Origin: Polyodon spathula
Lineage: Eukaryota > Chordata > Actinopteri > Acipenseriformes > Polyodontidae
Reading direction: 5' to 3'
DNA: 64,000 nucleotides
Assembly: GCF_017654505.1 (NCBI RefSeq)
Contig: NC_054548.1
Location: 32,563,774-32,627,773, forward strand
Under the pieces are notes generated by a model, which searched no databases, was not told the origin of the DNA, and saw only the letters and a list, made by a program, of their open reading frames with translations. Shown here piece by piece: positions 9,640 to 18,495 of this stretch. The position numbers were made by a program, and so were the translations under genes. Position 1 is the first letter of the stretch; the number at the start of each line of letters is the position of its first letter.

Positions 9640-10980
9640 CCTGGGCGGTGCAAGGCAGGCATCCTTGGGCCATAGCTCCTCCCCTCTGGGCTCTGAGAGC
9701 GGCGGGGGCTCCTCTCTCTCGGGCTCTGGGAGCGACAGTGGCTCCTCCCTCTCGCTGGCTCCGGGAGCGGTGGCGGCTCCTCCCCCTCTCGGGCTCCGGG
9801 AGCGCCGGCGGCGGCTCCTCCCTCTCGGGCTCCGAGAGCGCCGGCGGCGGCTCCTCCCTCTCGGGCTCCGAGAGCGCCGGCGGCGGCTCCTCCCTCTCGG
9901 GCTCCGAGAGCGCGACGGCGGCTCCTCCTCCCTCTCGGGCTCTGGGAGCGACGGCAGCTCCTCCTCCCTCTCTGGCTCTGGGAGCGACGGCGGCTCCTCA
10001 CCCCTCTCTGGCTCTGGGGACGACGGCAGCTCCTCACCCCTCTCTGGCTCTGGGAGCGACGGCAGCTCCTCCCCCTCTCTGGCTCTGGGACGACGGCAGA
10101 TCCTCCTCCCTCTCTGGCTCTGGGAGCGACGGCAGCTCCTCACCCCTCTCTGGCTCTGGGAGCGACGGCAGATCCTCCTCCCTCTCTGGCTCTGGGAGCG
10201 ACGGCAGCTCCTCACCCCTCTCTGGCTCTGGGGACGACGGCAGATCCTCCTCCCTCTCTGGCTCTGGGAGCGACGGCAGCTCCTCACCCCTCTCTGGCTC
10301 TGGGGGCGACGGCAGATCCTCCTCCCTCTCTGGCTCTGGGAGTGACGGAGGCTCCTCACCCCTCTCTGGCTCTGGGGACGACAGCAGATCCTCCTCCCTC
10401 TCTGGCTCTGGGAGCAACGGCAGCTCCTCACCCCTCTCTGGCTCTGGGGACGACGGCAGATCCTCCTCCCTCTCTAGCTCTGGGAGCAATGGCAGCTCCT
10501 CACCCCTCTCTGGCTCTCGGGAAGGCGGCTCACCCCTCTTTATTGGAGTGACCGGGGCATCTCCCATGTCTACAGCCAGGTAATTAACCACCATGAGGGC
10601 AACCTCTGGGAAGGAGGCCGGGTGGTGCTGTTCCTCCCACTGTTCCCACCTCTCCCCATCTCGACGCCACAGCGTGTTGATAACTATGGGGAGATCGTGG
10701 ACGAGGTCTGCCTCAGGGTGCATCAACCAGTCCCAGATCTCCTGGGACGGTGGTGAAGGTGGTGGTGCTGGAGGTAGTGGGGTGGCCCCTGATGCCCGGG
10801 GTGAACACGGCACCTCTTCCTGGGCCTGGTTGTAGGGGCATCCTGCCCAGTTGTGGCCGTCCTCTTCACACCGGCCACACCAGTTTGCCGGTGGCACGTC
10901 TGGGCAGGACCGCCAATGATGGTCCTCCTTCCCACACCAGGAACACCAGGGGAAGAGGCTGTCCGGGTCCTCCCCCGGAC
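9640..10980 (-). CDS. Gag-like protein: two CCHC knuckles plus acidic 12-residue repeats
   Basis: Minus-strand frame running from about 10980 with two zinc knuckles of exact CX2CX4HX4C spacing: CSWCGKEDHHWRSC and, about 10 residues later, CGRCEEDGHNWAGC. A Pro-rich spacer follows, then a Trp-rich segment (EIWDWL, RRDGERWEQWEEQ), then 20 or more copies of the acidic/basic PEPERxEx repeat. CCHC knuckles in retroelement Gag bind nucleic acid, so a Gag or packaging role is inferred. The repeat tail has no family I recognise. The start is uncertain because the upstream frame slips at a poly(A) run near 11046-11094. A homologous pair of knuckles occurs at 53500-53690. Confidence 0.5.
9690..10535 (-). 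repeat. 36-bp coding tandem repeat array (72-bp higher order)
   Basis: About 23 units of 36 bp. On the minus strand each unit encodes 12 residues, alternating PEPERGEELPSL and PEPEREEDLPSS types, so the higher-order period is 72 bp. The unit length is a multiple of three and contains no stops, so several frames stay open on both strands. The minus frame is preferred because it is continuous with the upstream zinc knuckles. Units near 9780-9910 are a more diverged CGGCGG-rich variant. Confidence 0.85.
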
Positions 10981-11041
10981 AGCCTTACATTTCTTCAGCT
11001 GCTGCTGCTTTTCCTGCTTTTGTCGCTGTCTGCTCTTTCCC

Positions 11042-11094
11042 CATTTTTTTTTTTTTTTTTTTTTTTTTTTCAAAAAAAAAAAAATTATCCCAAA
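11042..11094. repeat. Poly(T)/poly(A) tract
   Basis: A run of about 25-30 T followed within a few bases by about 12 A. It lies at the expected 5' end of the Gag-like ORF and makes the reading frame start unreliable. Confidence 0.9.
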
Positions 11095-11144
11095 AATTCC
11101 ACAAAACAAAACAAAAATACTGCTCTGAGCCTCTAGGTGGCGCT

Positions 11145-11162
11145 ATCCCACTTCTGACACCA
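11145..11162 (-). other. Primer binding site, tRNA-Leu type
   Basis: The plus strand reads atcccacttctgacacca, identical to the 3' end of vertebrate tRNA-Leu including CCA, as I recall it. On the minus (element) strand this is a perfect 18-nt primer site. It sits 2 nt inside the LTR that starts at 11165, where reverse transcription would be primed. Confidence 0.85.
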
Positions 11163-11164
11163 AA

Positions 11165-11577
11165 TGTGGCAGGCTGGCGAGTGGAAAGAGGCCCAGAGAC
11201 AGACTGCAGTTCAAAAAAAATAACTATTTTATTATAAATAAACACAAAAATGAAAGGGCACAAGGGCCAAAACAAAGCAATTTAAACACAAAGAAAGACA
11301 AAAAGCTAAACTTACAAAAATAACAATTTCCAGGCTGGGCAATGCCTTCACTGGATTCAAACTTTCCAAACAACCAAAAAAAAAAACCAACCTGCTTCCT
11401 CAGCTCCCTCTCTCCAAATGAGAAGCAGAGGTCTCCTTTTATATCAGGTGGCTGGGCGCTGATTGATCGTTAATTAACCTAATCAACCCCAGCCACCTGA
11501 ACATAATAAACCCAGGCAGGTAGGGGAAGTTAACCCCATCCCTGCCAATTTAAAGGGCAGAGCTTTGCTCTGCCACA
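11165..11577 (-). repeat. LTR of the tRNA-Leu-primed element, copy a
   Basis: 413 bp, bounded by inverted ends tgtggca and tgccaca. Plus-strand ttatt motifs near 11225-11240 give minus-strand AATAA signals close to the U5 end, and a tttatat near 11437 could be a promoter element. It abuts a tRNA-Leu primer site. Confidence 0.75.
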
Positions 11578-12020
11578 AACACCAACACAATACAACTGTC
11601 CTTTACAACACACACACTAGTATCTGTCGCGAAAATATTTTTAATGTTCTCGTCTAGATCCCTTATTTCGTTTCAGGTTTAGTCCCTGACTTATACTATC
11701 ATTGCGTTATATATGATTTCTTAATGTCTCATTTACCACATTAATCTAGTTATCATCACCTCTCCTGTTAGAAGCTCCGTAAAAAATGAATTGTGACCAA
11801 CATAAACAAAACATCTCGTATATGTGCAAATAAAACCAGTTAATACTAGTAACCTTGGTGCTTCATTAAACCAAGTGTTCTCCATTCAAGAAAACGCTAT
11901 CTCCCTGTTTAGTTCAATACAAATTAAACAATCATCAATGTGCAAACTCTTGAAAATAAAACGTTGATTTAATTCTGGATTTTAGAAACCAAATATTATT
12001 CTACCTGCCATTCTCTGGCT
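11578..12020. other. No recognisable gene (ERV1 interior)
   Basis: AT-rich sequence between the inserted element and the gag trace. I see no domain or structured repeat. Confidence 0.4.
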
Positions 12021-12029
12021 TTCCACTCT

Positions 12030-12284
12030 AAATAACCCCAATCTATTTCATCCTTTTCTTCTCCCCTTGATTTTACATCAAGAAAGGGTTCTGCTTGCTT
12101 ACTCTTAGCCAACGCCCTTTTGGCACTGTACCAAGTCCTTTGTTCCTTTTTGAAACTACTCAGTCTGCTTGTGGTCTGGGCTACCTGGTTGCCAACCTTT
12201 TTTTTTCAGTGCTTTCTCCCTGCTGTCTGCGCATTTTTCAGCCAAGTACTCTCGCACTCCTGGCTGAGGCTTTGAGCTTGTCAT
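12030..12284 (-). pseudogene. ERV1 gag N-terminal trace
   Basis: A minus-strand ATG at 12284 opens a frame of about 40 lysine-rich codons that ends at a slipped A-run (12198-12206). A second frame continues basic and lysine-rich beyond it. Its position, about 440 nt downstream of the primer site, is right for the gag start. No matrix domain can be named with confidence. Confidence 0.35.
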
Positions 12285-12424
12285 TTTAACTTCTGTCCTA
12301 TGACACTAACACCACCCCGATGTATCTAGCCAACAAAAATGTTTTTAGATTTACACCCTCTGAGCTGTATAGTCTGCTCACGCTTCCTAGATACACTCCG
12401 CTGTACAGGTCACCGACCACTAAT

Positions 12425-12494
12425 GTAATGGGGATGCCACCCCATTACTAGAAGGCTACCGACTACTAATGTAGCAGGGACGCCACCCCGCTAC
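12425..12494 (-). promoter_or_regulatory. Paired hairpins in ERV1 leader (packaging-signal-like)
   Basis: Two 24-nt inverted repeats at 12425-12448 and 12471-12494, 46 nt apart start to start. Each has 9-bp arms and a 6-nt loop: gtaatgggg/ccccattac (perfect) and gtagcaggg/ccccgctac (one mismatch). Two stem positions differ between copies with matching changes on the other arm, suggesting the fold has been kept. On the element strand they lie between primer site and gag, where retroviral packaging signals occur. The packaging role is inference. Confidence 0.5.
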
Positions 12495-12723
12495 TAGAAG
12501 GTTTTTACCTGACAGCCTAACTATGCAGTGACGGCGCCCTCAGACACACACTCACCTGCCTAGTTACAACCAGATGAACATACTCAATGCCTTTTTACTC
12601 ATTACACCTATGCAACTTCACAACCCACAGGTTTTTGGATTCCAGTTCACCCGCTACTCACTCAAACGGTATCGCTTACCCCAGACATCTAATCATAAGA
12701 ACAGAAGCACAACGAACATCCTG

Positions 12724-12743
12724 GAATCCTGCCGACAACGCCA
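12724..12743 (-). other. ERV1 primer binding site, tRNA-Ser type
   Basis: The plus strand reads as a tRNA 3' end (gaatcctgccgac, aacgcca) ending in CCA. It matches tRNA-Ser as I recall it, with about one mismatch. It lies 3 nt inside the 5' LTR on the element strand. ERV3 carries the same site at 58762-58780. Confidence 0.8.
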
Positions 12744-12746
12744 ATT

Positions 12747-13270
12747 TGTAGGGTTGCAAAATGAAGTGCAGAGATGATCAGAGACAATCGATCACACCGA
12801 TCGTTGCATCAAAGGTTTATTGCTGTGGTCATCAAAATACAGAGTGCTCCGGAGAATAACAGTCACTTCATCAGTAACTAGTGTATTCTGCTGGGGTAAG
12901 GCACATACATGGGTTATATAGTTTCTACATAAAATTCCCTGCTCCTATCAGGATTTGGCACTCAGCAGACAATTCATCCATCCCTACCCCCTAAACTCAT
13001 ATACTCAACCAATAGAGGATAGCTGTGGGGCATGATTGCCCCCTCTGTTGCGGTTGTTATGTTCACTTCAACCTGGAATTTACGATCTAGCAAGCAGGCA
13101 TTGCCCTTCTTCTACCATCCCCCACTGCCCCTGGACATCTGACCCAACCTAATGGTGTACTGAAACATTACACCCTTCCCCCCCCTCCTTTCACAAATTC
13201 CTCACTAAACATTATAAAACCGCACCCAAATGATCGTTGGTTGATACTACTATCCTGTTCGGTTCCTTCA
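12747..13270 (-). repeat. ERV1 5' LTR
   Basis: 524 bp, TG to CA, nearly identical to 2783-3309. Read on the minus strand it contains a TATA-like tatataac at about 12913-12920 and an AATAAA polyadenylation signal at 12816-12821, about 70 nt before the LTR end. This is the usual U3-R-U5 order and confirms the minus orientation. Confidence 0.9.
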
Positions 13271-13486
13271 AAATTAAATTATTTTTTTAAAAAGTCTTCA
13301 TAGTGCATCAACAAAAAATAAATAAATGAACAGTATGGGCCCCAATGAGTTATGCTAGCTCCATATAAAATAAAAGGAACAAAGTTTAAACAAGTTTGCA
13401 GTGCACTGGACTTGTTTTCTTTTTGAATAATATATGGTATGTAATGTGTGTTATTGTTTAATTTAGGTAAATCTGGGTTTATAGAA
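13271..13486. repeat. Dispersed repeat R, copy 1, right half
   Basis: Continuation of the repeat interrupted at 2782. It matches the far part of 25912-27258 (shared gagttatgctagctccatat and tctgggtttatagaagctg). It begins with the ERV1 target duplication AAAT. Confidence 0.7.
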
Positions 13487-13850
13487 GCTGTATTTCAACA
13501 GATATTTCAATTTCCTGGGAAATACTAAAGTGGCACATCGGTTCAAAGTGTACTGTATTATCCAAGTGGAGGCACCGCACCATAGTCATTGTTATTCATT
13601 CTTGAAGATATTTGCATATAGAATAGGGGAAAACCAGTCAGCTTAACATCAACCACTGGGAACCAGGATCTTTTATGCAGTACTAATGCAAACCCAAAAT
13701 CAACATCAGCTACTTAGATAAGTAAATAACTTCTAAATATTGCTTGTTTGTGCTTTGGTAGAGTGGGGTTACATTCTTGGAGGCTCCGCTGGGATCTTTG
13801 TCCTGCATACCAGCCTGAATTTTTTTTTCTCGCACTTGTAGCAGTGTGTG
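13487..13850. other. No recognisable feature
   Basis: AT-rich intergenic sequence between repeat R and the Tc1 element. No gene seen. Confidence 0.5.
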
Positions 13851-13853
13851 TTT

Positions 13854-13854
<1 letters not shown>

Positions 13855-13895
<41 letters not shown>
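13855..13895. repeat. (TA)n(CA)n microsatellite
   Basis: A simple TA repeat passing into a short CA repeat, directly at the left end of the Tc1 element. Tc1 elements insert at TA, so TA-rich DNA is a natural target. Confidence 0.95.
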
Positions 13896-13897
<2 letters not shown>

Positions 13898-15407
13898 GAA
13901 CCAGTCAAAAGTTTGAGTACACTTGCTGGAAACTAGTTTTTTTTCATAATTGACAATGATTTACGTCGTATATATTTCTGTAAATACTTGAAAATATAAA
14001 CACATGTTACAATATACAAAACGAAACATAAGGAGCAATGTTCAAGAAAATTGAAAATTGTCTCTAAATCTTGGATTCCTCAAAATAGCCACCCTTTGCC
14101 TTAATAACAGCCTCACAAACACGAGGCATTCGGTTAACAAGTTTCAGCAGGACATGTCTTCTGTAGCAATTCCCAGACATATAGGGCACTTGTGGGTAGC
14201 TTTGCTTTGACTCTTCTGTCCAGTTCGTCCCATACAAGTTCTATGGGATTGAGGTCTGGAGACTGGGCAGGCCAGGTCATTAGATTGAGTTGTCCTTCAC
14301 TTTCCTTCTTCACCAGATAGTTCTTGCACAACTTTGAGGTTTGTTTCGGGTCATTATCATGCTGAAGAATGAAGGACTGCCCAACTAGCCATAATCCTGA
14401 TGGAATGGCATGCCTCTGAAGTATGCTATGATAGCCATGCTGGTTGAGCTTGCCATGGACTTGGTAAAGATCACCAACTCTGTTACCAGCAAATCAACCC
14501 CAGACCATGACACTGCCTCCTCCATGCTTGACAGTGGGAACCACACATGCAGAACTCATGCGCTCACCCTCTCTGCGTCTTACAAATATTTGGCGGTTGG
14601 ACCCAAATATTTCAAATTTTGACTCATCGGTCCCTAATACCGACTTCTACTCCTCAAATGTCCAGTTTCTGTGTTTTTTGGCCTCTGAACAGTTAATGTT
14701 GAAACATCTGTACTTCTAGTAGCATTTAGTGGAGCTTGTATTTCAGGGGCAGTTAATCGTCGGTTTCGCAGACTTGTGACTCGAATGAACTTGTTCTCTG
14801 ATTCTGAGGTCACCCTTAGCCTGCCTGACCTTGTTCGGTCCTCCTGAGCACCAGTTTCTTCAAATCGTTTGGTCTTGGCCACAGCAGTTACAGACACTTA
14901 AAGTTCTTGCGATTTGTCTTAAAGATTGACCTTCATTTCTTAAAATAATTATTATTATTTCTTAAAGTATTATTATTTGCTCCCTTCCCTTGTCTGGAAT
15001 GACAAACTTGTGCCTATGCTACATATATTTGTAGTAATCATGGACCTGTTAACAATAATTGGTGACAAAAGGTTAATTAGGTAACATGCTGGTTAGCTCA
15101 AAACATCTAACAAAGACACTTTTATACTTAGGCCAGTGTTCTAACAACGTGTTATACACAATTCAGACTTTTAACTGACTTGGGCTTCAGACTGAAATCC
15201 CCTTGCTTTGGGTGACCATTTCATTGAAATTGACAAGATATACATTTTCATTTAAAAATTTAATTTTTAATGCAATTCATTTATGATTATCAGCTTATAT
15301 AAGTACATGTATCATATACGTATAGACAAGTTTATACAGTTAAAAGCATAGATAATCACGAAAAACCTGGTTTCAAGCAGGTGTACTCAAACTTTTGACT
15401 GGTACTG
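13896..15407 (-). mobile_element. Tc1/mariner DNA transposon (inactive)
   Basis: About 1.5 kb bounded by imperfect terminal inverted repeats: the left end reads ccagtcaaaagtttgagtac and the right end carries its complement (gtactcaaacttttgactgg). A TA follows the right end. The interior holds a broken Tc1 transposase on the minus strand. It is a typical fish Tc1 length. Confidence 0.88.
14110..14900 (-). pseudogene. Tc1 transposase (broken)
   Basis: The N-terminal part (14897-14634) shows the Tc1 DNA-binding region with RSGRLRVTSESENKFIRVTS and SLRNRRLTAPEI. The C-terminal part (14331-14134) shows the hallmark WPAQSPDLNPIELVWDELDRR of the DDE catalytic domain. The middle (about 14600-14340) encodes recognisable Tc1 sequence with stops and frame changes. 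The protein would cut and paste the element at TA sites, but this copy cannot make it. Confidence 0.85.
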
Positions 15408-15578
15408 TATATATATAATTTTTTTTTTTTTTTTTTTGTATTTTTTTTCTGCCACCTGCTTTAATCAGTAAGAGTAGAAGAGCAGCTGACCTGTGTCTTG
15501 TGAATCTTGTTCTGGCTTTCATTCTCTCTAATATATATTGCTGCCATCATGGACCTCATCCAAACAGTCAGCTGGTGT
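15408..15578. other. Simple T-rich spacer
   Basis: A short spacer with a poly(T) run at 15419-15437 between the Tc1 element and CR1 copy 2. No gene seen. Confidence 0.6.
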
Positions 15579-15651
15579 CATAAGAACATAAGAACATAAG
15601 AAAGTTTACAAACGAGAGGAGGCCATTCGGCCCATCTTGCTCGTTTGGTTG

Positions 15652-17442
15652 TTAGTAGCTTATTGATCCCAGAATCTCATCAAGCAGCTTCTTGAAGGAT
15701 CCCAGGGTGTCAGCTTCAACAACATTACTGGGGAGTTGATTCCAGACCCTCACAATTCTCTGTGTAAAAAAGTGTCTCCTATTTTCTGTTCTGAATGCCC
15801 TTTTGTCTAAACTCCATTTGTGACCCCTGGTCCTTGTTTCTTTTTTCAGGCTGAAAAAGTCCCTTGGGTCGACACTGTCAATACCTTTTAGAATTTTGAA
15901 TGCTTGAATTAGGTCGCCACGTTGTCTTCTTTGTTCAAGACTGAACAGATTCAATTCTTTTAGCCTGTCTGCATATGACATGCCTTTTAAACACGGAATA
16001 ATTCTGGTCGCTCTTCTTTGCACTCTTTCTAGAGCAGCAATATCTTTTTTATAGCGAGGTGACCAGAACTGAACACAATATTCAAGATGAGGTCTTACTA
16101 ATGCATTGTACAGTTTTAACATTACTTCCCTTGATTTAAATTCAACACTTTTCACAATGTATCCGAGTATCTTGTTAGCCTTTTTTATAGCTTCCCCACA
16201 TTGCCTAGATGAAGACATTTCTGAGTCAACAAAAACTCCTAGGTCTTTTTCATAGATTCCTTCTCCAATTTCAATATCTCCCATATGATATTTATAATGT
16301 ACATTTTTATTTCCTGCGTGCAGTACCTTACACTTTTCTCTATTAAATGTCATTTGCCATGTGTCTGCCCAGTTCTGAATCTTGTCTAGATCATTTTGAA
16401 TGACCTTTGCTGCTGCAACAGTGTTTGCCACTCCTCCTACTTTTGTGTCGTCTGCAAATTTAACAAGTTTGCTTACTATACCAGAATCTAAATCATTAAT
16501 GTAGATTAGGAATAGCAGAGGACCTAATACTGATCCCTGTGGTACACCGCTGGTTACCACACTCCATTCTGAGGTTTTTCCTCTAATCAGTACTTTCTGT
16601 TTTCTACATGTTAACCACTCCCTAATCCATGTACATGTGTTTCCTTGAATCCCAACTGCGTTCAGTTTGAGAATTAATCTTTTGTGCGGGACTTTGTCAA
16701 AAGCTTTCTGGAAATCTAAATAAACCATGTCATATGCTTTGCAATTATCCATTATCGATGTTGCATCCTCAAAAAAATCAAGCAAGTTAGTTAGACACGA
16801 TCTCCCTTTCCTAAAACCATGTTGACTGTCTCCCAGTACCCTGTTACCATATAGGTAATTTTCCATTTTGGATCTTATTATAGTTTCCATAAGTTTGCAT
16901 ATAATAGAAGTCAGGCTTACTGGTCTGTAGTTACCTGGTTCAGTTTTGTTTCCCTTTTTGTGGATCGGTATTACGTTTGCAATTTTCCAGTCTGTCGGTA
17001 CAACCCCTGTGTCAAGAGACTGCTGCATGATCTTGGTTAGCGGTTTGTAAATTACTTCTTTCATTTCTTTGAGTACTACTGGGAGGATCTCATCCGGCCC
17101 AGGGGATTTGTTTATTTTAAGAGCTCCTAGTCCCTTTAACACTTCTGCCTCAGTTATGCTAAAGTTATTTAAAACTGGATAGGAACTGGTTGACATGTGG
17201 GGCATGTTGTCAGTATCTTCCTTTGTAAAAACTTGTGAAAAGTAATCATTTAATATATTTGCTATTTTTTTTTCTTCCTCTATGATTTTGCCATTTGTAT
17301 TTCTTAAACATTTAATCTCCTCTTTGAATGTTCTCTTGCTGTTGTAATATTGGAAAAACATTTTGGAATTGGTTTTAGCTCCCTTAGCAATGTTCATTTC
17401 TATTTCTCTCTTGGCCTTTCTAACTTCCTTTTTGACTTGCAT
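15652..17442 (-). CDS. CR1 copy 2 ORF2, reverse transcriptase part
   Basis: A 596-residue open frame, the longest in the window. It starts with a basic linker (KKEVRKAKREIEMN), then INKSPGPDEILPVVLKE, NYRPVSLTSIICKLME, VYLDFQKAFDKVPH, GVPQGSVLGPLLFLIYIND and the catalytic FADDTK, and ends with a CR1-type C-terminal region. RT makes cDNA at the nicked target site. The frame is separated from the upstream endonuclease by a slip in an A-run near 17526-17534, so one full-length ORF2 protein is not encoded unless there is recoding. The annotated Met is internal to the ancestral ORF2. Confidence 0.9.
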   Translation of the reverse strand: MQVKKEVRKAKREIEMNIAKGAKTNSKMFFQYYNSKRTFKEEIKCLRNTNGKIIEEEKKIANILNDYFSQVFTKEDTDNMPHMSTSSYPVLNNFSITEAEVLKGLGALKINKSPGPDEILPVVLKEMKEVIYKPLTKIMQQSLDTGVVPTDWKIANVIPIHKKGNKTEPGNYRPVSLTSIICKLMETIIRSKMENYLYGNRVLGDSQHGFRKGRSCLTNLLDFFEDATSIMDNCKAYDMVYLDFQKAFDKVPHKRLILKLNAVGIQGNTCTWIREWLTCRKQKVLIRGKTSEWSVVTSGVPQGSVLGPLLFLIYINDLDSGIVSKLVKFADDTKVGGVANTVAAAKVIQNDLDKIQNWADTWQMTFNREKCKVLHAGNKNVHYKYHMGDIEIGEGIYEKDLGVFVDSEMSSSRQCGEAIKKANKILGYIVKSVEFKSREVMLKLYNALVRPHLEYCVQFWSPRYKKDIAALERVQRRATRIIPCLKGMSYADRLKELNLFSLEQRRQRGDLIQAFKILKGIDSVDPRDFFSLKKETRTRGHKWSLDKRAFRTENRRHFFTQRIVRVWNQLPSNVVEADTLGSFKKLLDEILGSISY

Positions 17443-18420
17443 TTGCAGTTCTGTGTACTCTTTCTGTGTACTTTCTTTTTGGTCCTTTTTTAATGCTCTG
17501 TAAAGTGCCTTTTTTTCGCTGAATATTTTTTTTTATTGATCTATTAAACCATTTTGGCAATTTAGTTTTACATTTAGATTTGTCTACTTTAGGGATGTAA
17601 TTGTTTTGCGCCTCTAGTACTACATTTTTGAAGAACAACCATCCTTCTTCTGTGGGTGTTTTCTCTATTTTACTCCAATCTACTTCTGTTAGTCTCTGTT
17701 TCATACCTTCATAGTTTGCTTTTCTAAAATTGTAAACCTTAGCTTTAGTCTTTACTTTTGAGGATTTAAAAAACACTTCAAATGAGACCATGTTGTGGTC
17801 TGAGTTTGCCAGTGGTTCTCTGACCTCTGTTTTAGTTATTCTATCTTCGTTATTTGAAAAGACTAAATCAAGGCATGCCTCCCCTCTAGTGGGTGCCTTC
17901 ACAAATTGTGTTAGGAAGCAGTCATTTGTCATTTCCACCATTTCTATTTCATCCTTCGCGCTACCCACCGGGTTTTCCCATTTTATTTGGGGGAAGTTGA
18001 AATCCCCCATTAGTATGGCTTCTCCTTTGCTACACACATTTCTAATGTCATTGTATAACAGATTATTGTGCTCACCGTCTGAATCTGGCGGTCTATAGCA
18101 TGCTCCTATTATTATGCCTTTTGAATTTTTGTCTGTTATTCTGACCCATATTGATTCGGTTTTATTTTCTTTGTCCAGGTTTAACACCTGGGCTTCAAGA
18201 CTGTTTCTTATGTATAGCGCTACCCCTCCTCCTCTTCTGTCCTGCCTGTCTTTCCTATACAGTGTATACCCACAAATATTATATTCGTCCCCATCACTCT
18301 CAGATAACCACGTTTCTGTAACACCTATCACATCATAGTTACCTGTTAGTGCAGTAGCTTCAAGTTCTAGAATTTTGTTTCTGATACTTCTAGCATTTAG
18401 ATAAATACATTTAATGGTTG
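17420..18420 (-). CDS. CR1 copy 2 ORF2, endonuclease part
   Basis: An AP-like (exonuclease-endonuclease-phosphatase) endonuclease that nicks the target. Visible motifs: TETWLSESD (catalytic Glu), YRKDRQDRRGGGVALYI, GACYRPPDSD, LMGDFNFPQIKW (Asp/Asn pair), and ANSDHNMVSFEV (catalytic SDH). The open frame to a Met spans 18331-17420; homology extends upstream to about 18420. It leaves the RT frame at a run of A near 17526. Apart from that slip it looks intact. Confidence 0.88.
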
Positions 18421-18495
18421 TCTTACCTGAGTTGTTGTTCTTGTTTTGATGCGGTCTCCCTTCTGTTTTTTTGTTGATTTCTCCCCCCTTCCTTT

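Larger units (their letters stand above)
9405..11577 (-). mobile_element. tRNA-Leu-primed non-autonomous LTR element, copy a
   Basis: A GC-rich insertion within ERV1, minus strand. Its right end is an LTR (11165-11577) with a tRNA-Leu primer site directly inside it (11145-11162). Then come an ORF with two CCHC zinc knuckles, a long array of 36-bp repeats, a module with GVACC-type repeats, and three 27-bp repeats at the far end. No protease, RT or integrase is visible. A second copy with both LTRs is at 51721-54316. The left LTR of this copy is missing, so its left edge is approximate. Confidence 0.7.
2783..13270 (-). mobile_element. ERV1: endogenous retrovirus with tRNA-Ser primer site and dUTPase
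   Basis: This is a provirus on the minus strand, bounded by two near-identical LTRs (2783-3309 and 12747-13270) that run TG to CA. It is flanked by the 4-bp duplication AAAT (2779-2782 and 13271-13274). In element order: 5' LTR, tRNA-Ser primer site, leader with two hairpins, gag trace, inserted tRNA-Leu-primed element, RT, dUTPase, env remnant, inserted CR1 LINE, purine-rich tract, 3' LTR. RNase H and integrase are not recognisable between RT (to 6982) and dUTPase (from 6924). It is defective. The LTRs differ at roughly 15-20 sites by eye, so insertion is not ancient. Confidence 0.88.

Noticed and set aside
9408..10535. CRISPR array
   Set aside because: Repeats are contiguous coding tandem units with no unique spacers, in a vertebrate genome.
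9368..10583. Long plus-strand ORFs rich in Ser/Gly or Leu/Arg/Trp across the 36-bp array
   Set aside because: They exist because the repeat period is a multiple of three and free of stops in several frames. Only the minus frame connects to zinc knuckles.
12724..12743. Possible tRNA-Ser gene fragment
   Set aside because: Only the 3' 20 nt plus CCA are present, in antisense next to an LTR. Genomic tRNA genes do not encode CCA, so it is a primer binding site.
13710..13936. Small ORFs with Tyr-Ile repeats
   Set aside because: They are translations of the TA/CA microsatellite on both strands.
17790..18338. Plus-strand ORFs over CR1 copy 2, and minus-strand ORFs over copy 3
   Set aside because: Antisense shadows of the endonuclease. 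They recur only because the LINE copies are nearly identical.
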